Shown: piece by piece, positions 1 through 6,665 of the stretch
How positions within the stretch are numbered: position 1 is the first letter of the stretch
Layout: each line of letters opens with the position of its first letter
Origin: an uncultured Verrucomicrobiales bacterium
GTDB taxonomy: Bacteria > Verrucomicrobiota > Verrucomicrobiia > Verrucomicrobiales > Akkermansiaceae
Reading direction: 5' to 3'
Length of the DNA: 34,393 bases
Assembly (NCBI GenBank): GCA_937958875.1
Contig: CALGMJ010000186.1
Location: 1-34,393 of the forward strand
The notes under the pieces: model-generated
What the model was told of the DNA's origin: nothing
Seen by the model: only the letters and a program-made list of their open reading frames with translations
The model's database searches: none
Made by a program: the position numbers and the translations under genes

Positions 1-183
1 GAAACCTGAGGTATTAGCGGAAGAAAACCACTGATTACCCAGATTTCACTGATTTTCTTAGACTCTGCAATATAGGCATCAGTGAAATCTGGGTAATCAG
101 TGGTTTTTAAAACGATTTTCCAAGTAATGGCGATCACTCTAGCAAGATTTTAGTCTGGATGCCCCCCTTGTGTAGGAGCCCTG
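1..183 (+). mobile_element. MITE-like repeat, copy 1 (left end outside window)
   Basis: These bases match 17464-17646 with nine substitutions and no gaps. The copy contains a perfect 30-bp inverted repeat (24-53 and 78-107) around a 24-nt loop. It ends in the right terminal repeat CCCTTGTGTAGGAGCCCTG at 165-183. Compared with the complete copy, its first 43 bp, including the left terminal repeat, should lie just before the window. The nine bases after it, CGCGGAGAG (184-192), are the predicted target duplication and should also precede the missing left end. The element stops 59 bp before the start of the next gene and could supply part of its leader. Confidence 0.8.
24..107. repeat. Perfect 30-bp inverted repeat (hairpin) in MITE copy 1
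   Basis: The arm at 24-53 begins AAAACCACTGATTACCC and the arm at 78-107 is its exact reverse complement. The loop is 24 nt (54-77). As RNA it would form a very stable stem on either strand. No U-tract follows it as a canonical terminator would need, although TTTTTAAAA follows the right arm. Confidence 0.95.
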
Positions 184-242
184 CGCGGAGAGTGAGATTT
201 CTGGTCTCGACTTGGAGGGAAACGAGGAGAATTCTAGCATAA

Positions 243-1934
243 GTGATTGTCGGAGAAAAGAACGTGGGGCAAAGGGTGTTTAGATACCCGGTTGTTTGGA
301 TCGTATTGGCGAGCGCTTTCGCCCATCTTTGGTGTTTAAATTCGGTCTTTTTTCTCGATGATATTCCTCACATCCGAGACAATGCTTATCTTCACGAAGG
401 AGATTGGTGGCGCGTTCCGGTATTTCTGAGATGGACGTATTTCAGTTATTGGATTCAGACGAAGCTATGGGGATTTTCGACGGTTGGGTTTCATTGCGTT
501 AATTGGGGACTGCATACCGCGGTGGCATGTGCGCTGTATGGCTTTGCAAAGCAGGCCTTGCGGGATGAATCTGGGGCAGCGGTGCCGTTGATTGGGGCTC
601 TTCTTTTCGTGGTGCACCCTTTAGGGAGTGAGATTCCAAATTACGCCCGAACTCAGGATATCGCGTGGGTGACTTTATTTTCGATTCTTGGTGTCTGGAG
701 TTTAGTGAGGATTAGCCGTGAATTTTCCTGGTCGGGGTTGTTTTTTCTCGGGCTGATGTTGGCTGGGGCGTCGCTGTCAAAAGGTCCCGGTTTTTTTCAT
801 GCCGTGATGATGATTGGAGGATGCGCTATCGTTTATCTTCCGTGGCGCCGATTGTTGGTTCGGGTAACGAAGAAGAAGTGGGTGGTTTTTGGTGTTTTTT
901 TAGTGATCTTGTTGGGATGGATGGGCACAGGTGGGATGGAGTGGTATGGGATGAGGCACTGGGGGTCACAGGAATTGTATTGGCATGGGGTGACGCTGTG
1001 CCGGGTGTTCTGGCGTTTTGTAGCACTTTTCTTTTACCCAACAGGATTTTCCGCTGATCATTTTATTGCTGGGACCATTTCTTGGGATGACCCGGCTGCG
1101 ATTCCCTCAGTGATAGGGCTCGGATGCTGGGTGATCGTAGCGGGCGGCTTGATAGTTTTTAGGAAAACTCGATTTTTAGGGATGTGTCTCATGCTTTTTT
1201 CGGGAGCCATCGTCCTGAGAATGCTTTTTTTGATTAATGAGTTTATGCCTGAATATCGGATCTATCCTGGCTTGCCATGGCTAGCGCTAGCGGTGGGCTG
1301 GATGATCAATGGGGGGCTACAGAAACTGAGAACTCCTGCGTGGCAAAGGGGTGCTTCGGTGGTTTTGACGGTGGGCGTAGTTGTTATAGCGGGGCTTTCG
1401 ATGAGGAGGGCTTTTGTGTGGCACGATCTGGAAGACTTGAGTCAAGAGGTGCTCCATCAATATCCGGCGAAAGGACGAGCCCTCTGGATGCTGCAGCGTG
1501 CAGATATTGAGAAGGGGAATTGGCAAGCGGTTCTCGATCGTCATGTTGAATTCGAACAGGTGGAAAGAGCCTTTTTCGAAGAATCTCAAAAGGGAGTGCC
1601 CGGGAGAGAGCTTTCGGGTGGGCATCTGATGTTAGCTCAATTTGCCTGTCTCGGATATTATGCCGAGGCTCTTGCTGCGACTGGGAAGGGGCAAATGGCA
1701 GAGCAAGTGATTGACGCTCTTCTAAAGGCTGTAGACGGACCAGGTATCCCGCAGGCGAATCAGAAAAATCTCAAACTTCTTGTTCAGCGAGCGCAAGCGC
1801 GAGTTTTAGAGAGAGGTGGAAAGTTACTGGCAGCACTGCAAATTTTAGAGAGGCTACCCAAACGTGATCAATCATTTATCGATAGGAAGCGATTACTTGA
1901 GATCATAAAAAAACCTCACTCCGAGGCGGAGTGA
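243..1934 (+). CDS. TMTC/PMT-like GT-C membrane glycosyltransferase with helical C-terminal part
   Basis: A 563-residue polytopic membrane protein. An N-terminal helix is followed by an extracytoplasmic loop with the acidic pair FLDDIPHI, placed as in GT-C glycosyltransferases. The following stretch (YFSYWIQTKLWGFSTVGFH, then N-x-x-LH) resembles the N-terminal region of TMTC/DUF1736 proteins. About ten hydrophobic segments run to roughly residue 400. The rest is soluble, helix-rich and TPR-like. By family it would transfer a sugar from a lipid-linked donor on the periplasmic face; the acceptor cannot be read from the sequence. The start is GTG, preceded by GAGGAGA at 224-230, one of the few SD-like sites in the window. 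The last codons form the left arm of a terminator. Family is moderately sure, substrate unknown. Confidence 0.65.
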   Translation: MIVGEKNVGQRVFRYPVVWIVLASAFAHLWCLNSVFFLDDIPHIRDNAYLHEGDWWRVPVFLRWTYFSYWIQTKLWGFSTVGFHCVNWGLHTAVACALYGFAKQALRDESGAAVPLIGALLFVVHPLGSEIPNYARTQDIAWVTLFSILGVWSLVRISREFSWSGLFFLGLMLAGASLSKGPGFFHAVMMIGGCAIVYLPWRRLLVRVTKKKWVVFGVFLVILLGWMGTGGMEWYGMRHWGSQELYWHGVTLCRVFWRFVALFFYPTGFSADHFIAGTISWDDPAAIPSVIGLGCWVIVAGGLIVFRKTRFLGMCLMLFSGAIVLRMLFLINEFMPEYRIYPGLPWLALAVGWMINGGLQKLRTPAWQRGASVVLTVGVVVIAGLSMRRAFVWHDLEDLSQEVLHQYPAKGRALWMLQRADIEKGNWQAVLDRHVEFEQVERAFFEESQKGVPGRELSGGHLMLAQFACLGYYAEALAATGKGQMAEQVIDALLKAVDGPGIPQANQKNLKLLVQRAQARVLERGGKLLAALQILERLPKRDQSFIDRKRLLEIIKKPHSEAE

Positions 1935-1941
1935 GGTCTTT
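1907..1941. terminator. Bidirectional intrinsic terminator
   Basis: A perfect 10-bp stem, CCTCACTCCG (1914-1923) with CGGAGTGAGG (1927-1936), and a 3-nt loop. Seven A residues at 1907-1913 give a U-tract on the minus strand; TCTTT follows on the plus strand. It lies between two convergent genes. The stem includes the last codons and stop codon of the plus-strand glycosyltransferase. Confidence 0.85.
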
Positions 1942-1965
1942 GAAATTTAAGATTAGTGAGTCCTA

Positions 1966-2559
1966 CTAACTACGCTTGCGTCTGCCAAGAAGGAGACACG
2001 CGCCAAGCGAGCTGAGAACCAAGGAACTTGGTTCTGGGACAGGGATGGTTGTAGCAAATGGAGATGATGCATCTTCCCAGACTAAATCATCTGATACAAC
2101 TGGAGGAAAGTCCGGGCCTGCAAGATTAATGTTCCGTGGAAGCGGATCACCGCCGTTACCGGGATCACCCTGTAGAGTCCATTCGAGATTGTTCGGATTA
2201 GTGACGGTATTAAAATTTCCGTTACGATCAGTGAATCTCAAAGCGACTTGAGCACCTGCTTCATAGGGCGAAGTTTCTGAATCTAATTCGATTCTACCCG
2301 TATAGTGACCTGCTTCTCCACCTGTTCCAAAATTGAATGACCCAAGTGGAGTCCAAGTTCCGAGTAAAGCAGAGGTGTCGGCTCCTGTGCCAGTGAAAAT
2401 CCCTAACTCAACCAGGCCACTATCAATAGGCTGTCCTGTTTGGTTATTGATTGTGAATGTCGATCCAAAAAACGATTGATTATCAATTTGTAGCGCAGCT
2501 GTGAATGCGCTGAGGTTACCTGCAAGAGCAAGTGATAAAAGAGTAGTAGTTGTTTTCAT
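1966..2559 (-). CDS. PEP-CTERM sorting-signal exported protein
   Basis: A 197-residue exported protein. It begins with a signal peptide (MKTTTTLLSLALAGNLSAFTA). It ends with a PEP-CTERM tripartite signal: VPEPSS around residue 174, a short hydrophobic helix (LVLSSLGACLLLG) and a basic tail RRKRS. In known systems this signal is processed by an exosortase and directs proteins to the surface or exopolysaccharide. The middle, rich in Gly, Asn and Thr, has no motif I recognise. It lies 21 bp downstream of the TIGR02597-like gene on the same strand, so the two are probably co-transcribed, ending at the 1907-1941 terminator. No exosortase gene is in the window. Confidence 0.85.
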   Translation of the reverse strand: MKTTTTLLSLALAGNLSAFTAALQIDNQSFFGSTFTINNQTGQPIDSGLVELGIFTGTGADTSALLGTWTPLGSFNFGTGGEAGHYTGRIELDSETSPYEAGAQVALRFTDRNGNFNTVTNPNNLEWTLQGDPGNGGDPLPRNINLAGPDFPPVVSDDLVWEDASSPFATTIPVPEPSSLVLSSLGACLLLGRRKRS

Positions 2560-2580
2560 TTAAAGAGATTAGAAATCTGA

Positions 2581-3609
2581 TCAATCGATTGAGTAAGGGA
2601 GATCTGATACAGCTGGGCTGTCTCCTTCAGTACCCGAGGATATACGAGATATAAACAAGGCAGTATTTGCTGGAATAGGATCATTCACTGATAATCCAGA
2701 GTTGCCAGGAATGAGTTCCCAAGCGGATCCACTGTTAAAGTAAGTAATCCATTCCGTGCCGGTCCATCTAAATACCTTATCTGCGAAAGTAGAGGAGCCA
2801 AATCGTTGCCATCCGGGAATGTCCTCAAAACCCATATCTTGGATCGCGGTAGCAACAGGATATCTAGATGCGACGAAATTTGCTGCATTACCTGGAATAG
2901 TCGAGATTTGAGGTCTGACTGGAACATCGCCAAAGAAAGTTAGTTCTAAGTCTGATGTTCCTTTACGCTGCATGAAGAAACCTTCATCCGGAAAAACAAC
3001 ATCATCAGCAGGGTCAGATGCCCCTGCGCCTCCAGATCTATTCCATTCTGATCCCGTGAAGAAGTAAGTTACCCAGCTCGAGCCATTCCAGATGAATATG
3101 CTATCTGCGAATGCCGATGAACCAAATTGTTGAAGTTTTACTTCGGCCGCAGTTCGCCCAAAGAGGGAGCCTATAGTGTGGGCTTTCCTGATTGTCACAG
3201 TACTAGATTCGGGAAACCGATCGTTTAATCTTAAATCAAAAGTGCTACGTAAAGTAAGCGTAGAATCAGTATTATCTGTAATTAAGAACGCTTCTTCAGC
3301 ACCTTGAGTCGGTGCATCAGTAATATAAACAACGTGCGGAGTGGAAATCCATTGATCGTCCGTCCATGGTGTTCCACTTACACTCAGTGTTTGTGTGTCA
3401 GACGAAAAATTGCTATTTATTGTAGCTGCTCCTGAAAATTCAACTTCATTCAGTAATGCAGCAGAGACTGCTGAAAGAGATGCTGTTCCACCAGAAGAGG
3501 CAGGAAGAGTAACTTTCACATAGCCCGAAGGAGCGGTGAAGGCGGTTTGGGCGGTGGCTTGGCTGGCGCAAGCGAGGGCTAGTATTGAGAGTTTGGCAAG
3601 AGCTTTCAT
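2581..3609 (-). CDS. Exported TIGR02597-like protein with internal duplication
   Basis: A 342-residue protein starting MKALAKLSILALACASQATAQ, a clean signal peptide. An upstream in-frame ATG at 3672 would place 21 extra residues before this signal, so 3609 is preferred. The mature N-terminus AFTAPSGYVKVTLPA and the overall pattern recall the verrucomicrobial family TIGR02597, named from memory and not searched. Two copies of a unit FGSS-x-FAD-x-x-F-x-W-x-G-x-x-W-x-TYF occur near residues 162-235 and 270-325, so the C-terminal two thirds is a tandem duplication. Function is unknown. It is the first gene of a likely two-gene operon with the PEP-CTERM protein. Confidence 0.7.
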   Translation of the reverse strand: MKALAKLSILALACASQATAQTAFTAPSGYVKVTLPASSGGTASLSAVSAALLNEVEFSGAATINSNFSSDTQTLSVSGTPWTDDQWISTPHVVYITDAPTQGAEEAFLITDNTDSTLTLRSTFDLRLNDRFPESSTVTIRKAHTIGSLFGRTAAEVKLQQFGSSAFADSIFIWNGSSWVTYFFTGSEWNRSGGAGASDPADDVVFPDEGFFMQRKGTSDLELTFFGDVPVRPQISTIPGNAANFVASRYPVATAIQDMGFEDIPGWQRFGSSTFADKVFRWTGTEWITYFNSGSAWELIPGNSGLSVNDPIPANTALFISRISSGTEGDSPAVSDLPYSID

Positions 3610-3996
3610 GGGTTTATCTACAGTGGCAGTTGCGATTAGTGTGAGGATGCTAGAGAATGGATAGGGAAGCAATGGAAAAAATCGTATTTAAGGTCTAGGA
3701 AATGCGACGATCAGTTCTTGTTCTTATGCTTTATGGGTTTATTTTGAAATGATATTTTTTGCAAGGAAAGAATTATTTTTTGAGGTGTTTTCCTAGATTC
3801 ACTAAGCGAGAGCTTGTTTTGCGACACGGTGGTAGTTTGCTATCATTAAGCATGTTGTAACATGTAGATCTTAAGCGGAGATGAATTTGGGTCTTTTTTT
3901 GAGAAGAGTCGATTTTTACCTTTTTCTCGAATCATGGCTCGAAGGATGAGGATCAGGGGTTGCAGGGGGCAGGCGCTTTGCTAGGGTCTGCGCGAC
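3610..3996. other. Intergenic region between divergent genes
   Basis: 387 bp with no convincing gene. It must hold promoters for the TIGR02597-like operon (leftward) and the Fe-S carrier (rightward). It is locally A/T-rich around 3720-3790. The only symmetric element noticed is CATGTTGTAACATG at 3851-3864 (6-bp arms, 2-bp centre), which could be an operator. No -35/-10 pair is convincing enough to place. Confidence 0.4.
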
Positions 3997-4353
3997 GTGA
4001 AGGCGGGTTATACAGTTGGAAATGAAAAGTTGGTCAAGGTTCTGGATGGAGCTTCGGGTCAGTTATTGGGGCTGTGGAAGAAGCAGGGGAAGGATGACGG
4101 TGCGTTGAGGATCGCGGTGGTGGGAGGTGGCTGTAGTGGTCTGCAATATCAGATGGATTTAGTGGAAGGGCCGAGAGATCGAGACATTTTAGTAGAGAGT
4201 AATGGCGTGAAGGTGGTGATCGATCCCAAGAGCGCGCTTTTTGTGAGTGGCAGTGAGCTGGACTATTCAGATGATCTCCAGCAGGGAGGATTCAAGGTGA
4301 CGAATCCAAATGCGGTGGTGACTTGCTCTTGTGGTGAGAGTTTTGCTGCTTAG
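3997..4353 (+). CDS. A-type iron-sulfur cluster carrier (IscA/ErpA/HesB family)
   Basis: A 118-residue protein of the usual A-type carrier length. It has the three invariant cysteines: Cys46 in GGGCSGLQY and Cys110/Cys112 in the C-terminal CSCGESF (commonly CGCGxSF). These bind an Fe-S cluster for transfer to apo-proteins in the cytoplasm. The start is GTG at 3997, with no strong SD. Nineteen bases downstream is an HscB-like co-chaperone gene, which supports a role in Fe-S maturation. No cysteine desulfurase, scaffold or HscA is in the window. IscA, ErpA and SufA cannot be told apart from sequence alone. Confidence 0.9.
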   Translation: MKAGYTVGNEKLVKVLDGASGQLLGLWKKQGKDDGALRIAVVGGGCSGLQYQMDLVEGPRDRDILVESNGVKVVIDPKSALFVSGSELDYSDDLQQGGFKVTNPNAVVTCSCGESFAA

Positions 4354-4372
4354 ATTTTTTGTGTGAAAAACG

Positions 4373-4933
4373 ATGGATGCGTTTGAACGGTTGGGGATCA
4401 TGCGCTTGCTGGTGCTCGATGAGGGGGCTTTGGATGCGCGGTTCCGAGAGCTGAGTAAAAAGGCGCATCCAGATGCGGGTGGCGACGCAGAGGAATTTGA
4501 GGCGATTAGAAAAGCGTATGATTCTCTGAGGTCTCCTTTGGCTCGTTTACGAGTAGCTTTGAGCTCGTTGGGTGATTTCGAGTCACGTGGAGCAGTGCCA
4601 GGAAAGGTCATGGATCTTTTCGGGCCGATGGCGGATGGTTTACAGGCGGTGGATCAATTCTTAGGGGAGCGCGAAAAGGCTCGGAGTGGATTAGGGAAAG
4701 CGCTGCTGGATGCCAAAATGCCGGCACTTAAGGTAGAGCTGGAGAGTCTGGGAAATGAGCTGACACTTCTGGAAAGCGATTTAGTGGGGCGGTTCTCGAT
4801 CTTTGATCAAGAGGGGTGGGAGTCGAGCCGTGCTGAGATGGAGGAGGTGTCTCGAGGCTTGGCTTTTGTGACGAAGTGGCAGGCGCAGACTCGTGAAGCG
4901 ACGGGGAAGTTATTTCAAGCCTTGCTGGGCTAA
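4373..4933 (+). CDS. hscB: HscB-like J-domain co-chaperone
   Basis: A 186-residue protein. Residues 1-60 form a J-domain with the HPD motif at 32-34 (KKAHPDAGGD) followed by EFEAIRKAYDSLRSP. The rest is helical, matching the size of the HscB scaffold-binding domain. HscB delivers the scaffold to the Hsp70 HscA during Fe-S transfer. The close upstream A-type carrier gene supports this reading. The C-terminal domain is divergent, so a general DnaJ-type protein is the alternative. The two genes likely form an operon. Confidence 0.75.
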   Translation: MDAFERLGIMRLLVLDEGALDARFRELSKKAHPDAGGDAEEFEAIRKAYDSLRSPLARLRVALSSLGDFESRGAVPGKVMDLFGPMADGLQAVDQFLGEREKARSGLGKALLDAKMPALKVELESLGNELTLLESDLVGRFSIFDQEGWESSRAEMEEVSRGLAFVTKWQAQTREATGKLFQALLG

Positions 4934-5026
4934 AGGGGTGGGTATTCGGGAGGTGTAACCACGAAAGAGATGGAATGGATGAAAGTTCCATTGCCCAAAC
5001 TCATTAGGCTTTTCCTCATGAGAGGG

Positions 5027-5428
5027 TTATTTTTGCTCGAGGGCTAGTTTGACTTGCTCTGCGCCTAGGAGCCCGGTTTTTAGGTGGAGGATTTTTTTGA
5101 AGCCGAGTTTTTTCCACACAGGGATGGAGCGTGCGCTCCGGCCACCGCTACCGCAGTGCATGAGGTAGGTTTTGTTACGGTCAAGTTGTGCGATCTTTTT
5201 TTCGAAATCGGGTGATTTGAAATCGATGTTCCGAGCGTTTGGGAGATGGCTTTTGGTGAATTCAGCGGGCGTACGGATATCGATAATGATGATTTCAGGG
5301 TTTTTCTTAATGGCTTGGGCTGCCTGAGCGGGGGAGAGGTTTGTGACGGTACGTCCTTTCTGCTGGGCTTGGCCCAGACTGACGGAGAGCATGAGGGTGA
5401 GGAGGATTTTTAGGAAATTTGAGTTCAT
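5027..5428 (-). CDS. Exported single-domain rhodanese
   Basis: A 133-residue protein with a signal peptide (MNSNFLKILLTLMLSVSLGQAQ) and one rhodanese domain. It shows IIDIRTPAEFTKSHLPNARNI and the active-site loop HCGSGGRSA with Cys92. Rhodaneses carry a persulfide on this cysteine. The six-residue CGSGGR loop is typical of single-domain sulfurtransferases. Export suggests a periplasmic sulfur-transfer or stress role. It is convergent with the Fe-S gene pair and divergent from the YebC gene. Confidence 0.9.
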   Translation of the reverse strand: MNSNFLKILLTLMLSVSLGQAQQKGRTVTNLSPAQAAQAIKKNPEIIIIDIRTPAEFTKSHLPNARNIDFKSPDFEKKIAQLDRNKTYLMHCGSGGRSARSIPVWKKLGFKKILHLKTGLLGAEQVKLALEQK

Positions 5429-5549
5429 GAGAGGACTGGAGCTTCGATTGCGGTGAGTGTCAAATCCTGAGGGCTCTGTGAATGAGCTGAATTTCGGCGT
5501 TGGAAAAGTGTCTCAGGTCGCTAGTTTCTCCTTCGAAAAGCAATTATCT

Positions 5550-6260
5550 ATGGGAAGAGCATTTGAATATCGCAAGGCGGCTAAGGAGAAACGTTGGGGA
5601 AAAATGTCACGCGTTTTCCCAAAGCTGGCTAAGACGATCACCATGGCGGCGAAAGAGGGGGGAACTGATCCTGATTCCAATGCGAAGCTCCGGACGGCGA
5701 TCATGAATGCCAAGGCGGAGAACATGCCGAAGGATAATATCGATACTGCGATTAAGCGGGCGGCTGGGAAGGATCTCGCTGATATTACCGAGATCAGTTA
5801 TGTGGGTAAGGGGCCTCACGGGGCGCTCATCTGGGTTGAATGTGCGACAGATAATACGAATCGCTCGGTGACGAATGTGCGGACCATTTTTAATAAAAAC
5901 GGTGGGGAAATGGCTCAGTCTGGCTCGATGGACTTTATGTTCGACCGTAAGGCGGTGATCGAATTTAAGACAGAGGGGGTTGAAATTGATGAGCTGGAGC
6001 TGGAGCTGATCGACGCTGGCCTGGAAGAGCTGGAGGCTGAGGGCGATATGGGGCTGGTTTATGGAGATTTCACCGCGTTTGGTGATTTGGTAGCGGCGAT
6101 GGAAAAGATGAATGTGGAGGTTTCAAAGGCGAGCCTTGAGAGAATTCCGAATAATCCACAATCCTTCGGTGAAGGTCAGCTTGAGACGATTGATGCTCTG
6201 GTGGATAAGCTAGAGGATGATGAAGATGTGCAGGCTGTCTTCACTAACGTTGACCGTTAA
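5550..6260 (+). CDS. YebC/PmpR (TACO1) family protein
   Basis: A 236-residue protein. It begins [21 protein letters not shown], the conserved YebC N-terminus, then [14 protein letters not shown] and [17 protein letters not shown]. The reading frame is open back to 5457, but those 31 residues are not conserved and the family begins at this ATG. YebC-like proteins have been described as DNA-binding regulators and as translation factors that help ribosomes through proline-rich stretches. A strong terminator follows 12 bp after the stop. The gene is probably monocistronic. Confidence 0.92.
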   Translation: MGRAFEYRKAAKEKRWGKMSRVFPKLAKTITMAAKEGGTDPDSNAKLRTAIMNAKAENMPKDNIDTAIKRAAGKDLADITEISYVGKGPHGALIWVECATDNTNRSVTNVRTIFNKNGGEMAQSGSMDFMFDRKAVIEFKTEGVEIDELELELIDAGLEELEAEGDMGLVYGDFTAFGDLVAAMEKMNVEVSKASLERIPNNPQSFGEGQLETIDALVDKLEDDEDVQAVFTNVDR

Positions 6261-6272
6261 TGGGTAAAAAAA

Positions 6273-6308
6273 TCGCCGTCTTTGATTTCTGAGACGGCGA
6301 ATGTTTTG
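6273..6308 (+). terminator. Intrinsic terminator after YebC
   Basis: A perfect 9-bp stem, TCGCCGTCT (6273-6281) with AGACGGCGA (6292-6300), and a 10-nt loop, followed by ATGTTTTG. A run of A residues precedes it, so it may also work on the minus strand. Confidence 0.8.
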
Positions 6309-6320
6309 TAGACTCTCGAA

Positions 6321-6357
6321 AAGTGCGCCCTGATTAAGGTCAGGGCGTGATCTTTTT
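6321..6357. terminator. Second hairpin terminator, probably bidirectional
   Basis: An 8-bp stem, CGCCCTGA (6326-6333) with TCAGGGCG (6340-6347), and a 6-nt loop. It is followed by TGATCTTTTT on the plus strand. On the minus strand CACTTTTC follows, so it could end transcription of the small membrane ORF at 6372-6482. Confidence 0.65.
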
Positions 6358-6371
6358 CGGGCAGGGAGGAA

Positions 6372-6482
6372 TTAGGAGAAAAATCCCATCATCTTAAGGA
6401 CTCCGTAGAACCAGTAGATGAAGGTAAGGATGAGGGCAATGATGAAGCCCTTGATGCAGAATTCGATCGAGTTGCGAGTCAT
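6372..6482 (-). CDS. Candidate 36-residue single-span membrane microprotein
   Basis: An ATG-started 36-codon ORF, MTRNSIEFCIKGF followed by the hydrophobic stretch IIALILTFIYWFYGVL and the tail KMMGFFS. The composition is that of a small inner-membrane protein: a short polar N-terminus and one helix of about 18 residues. It ends 15 bp from a hairpin with a T-run on its strand. No SD is visible, but most genes here lack one. It fills an otherwise empty 400-bp gap. I do not recognise the family; a chance hydrophobic ORF is possible. Confidence 0.5.
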   Translation of the reverse strand: MTRNSIEFCIKGFIIALILTFIYWFYGVLKMMGFFS

Positions 6483-6665
6483 GGCGGCGGGAAGATGGGG
6501 GGCGGTTCGTCAGAGGTCAATGCGTTTTCAGCAAGCGTTCGATAGGAAAAAGAAATAGGTGGCGCAGAATGGCCCGGGCATTGGGTTGAAATGTGCAACT
6601 AAGCGTTCATTTATGACGGATTAGAGTTTTAAATTACCTGAAATAGTGTTTGTTCTCTTCTAGAG

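Noticed and set aside
3702-3752. 16-codon ORF starting MRRSVLVLML
   Set aside because: Too short and without supporting context.
3851-3864. CATGTTGTAACATG as a regulator binding site
   Set aside because: One imperfect palindrome in an A/T-rich region; no second copy was found to support an operator.
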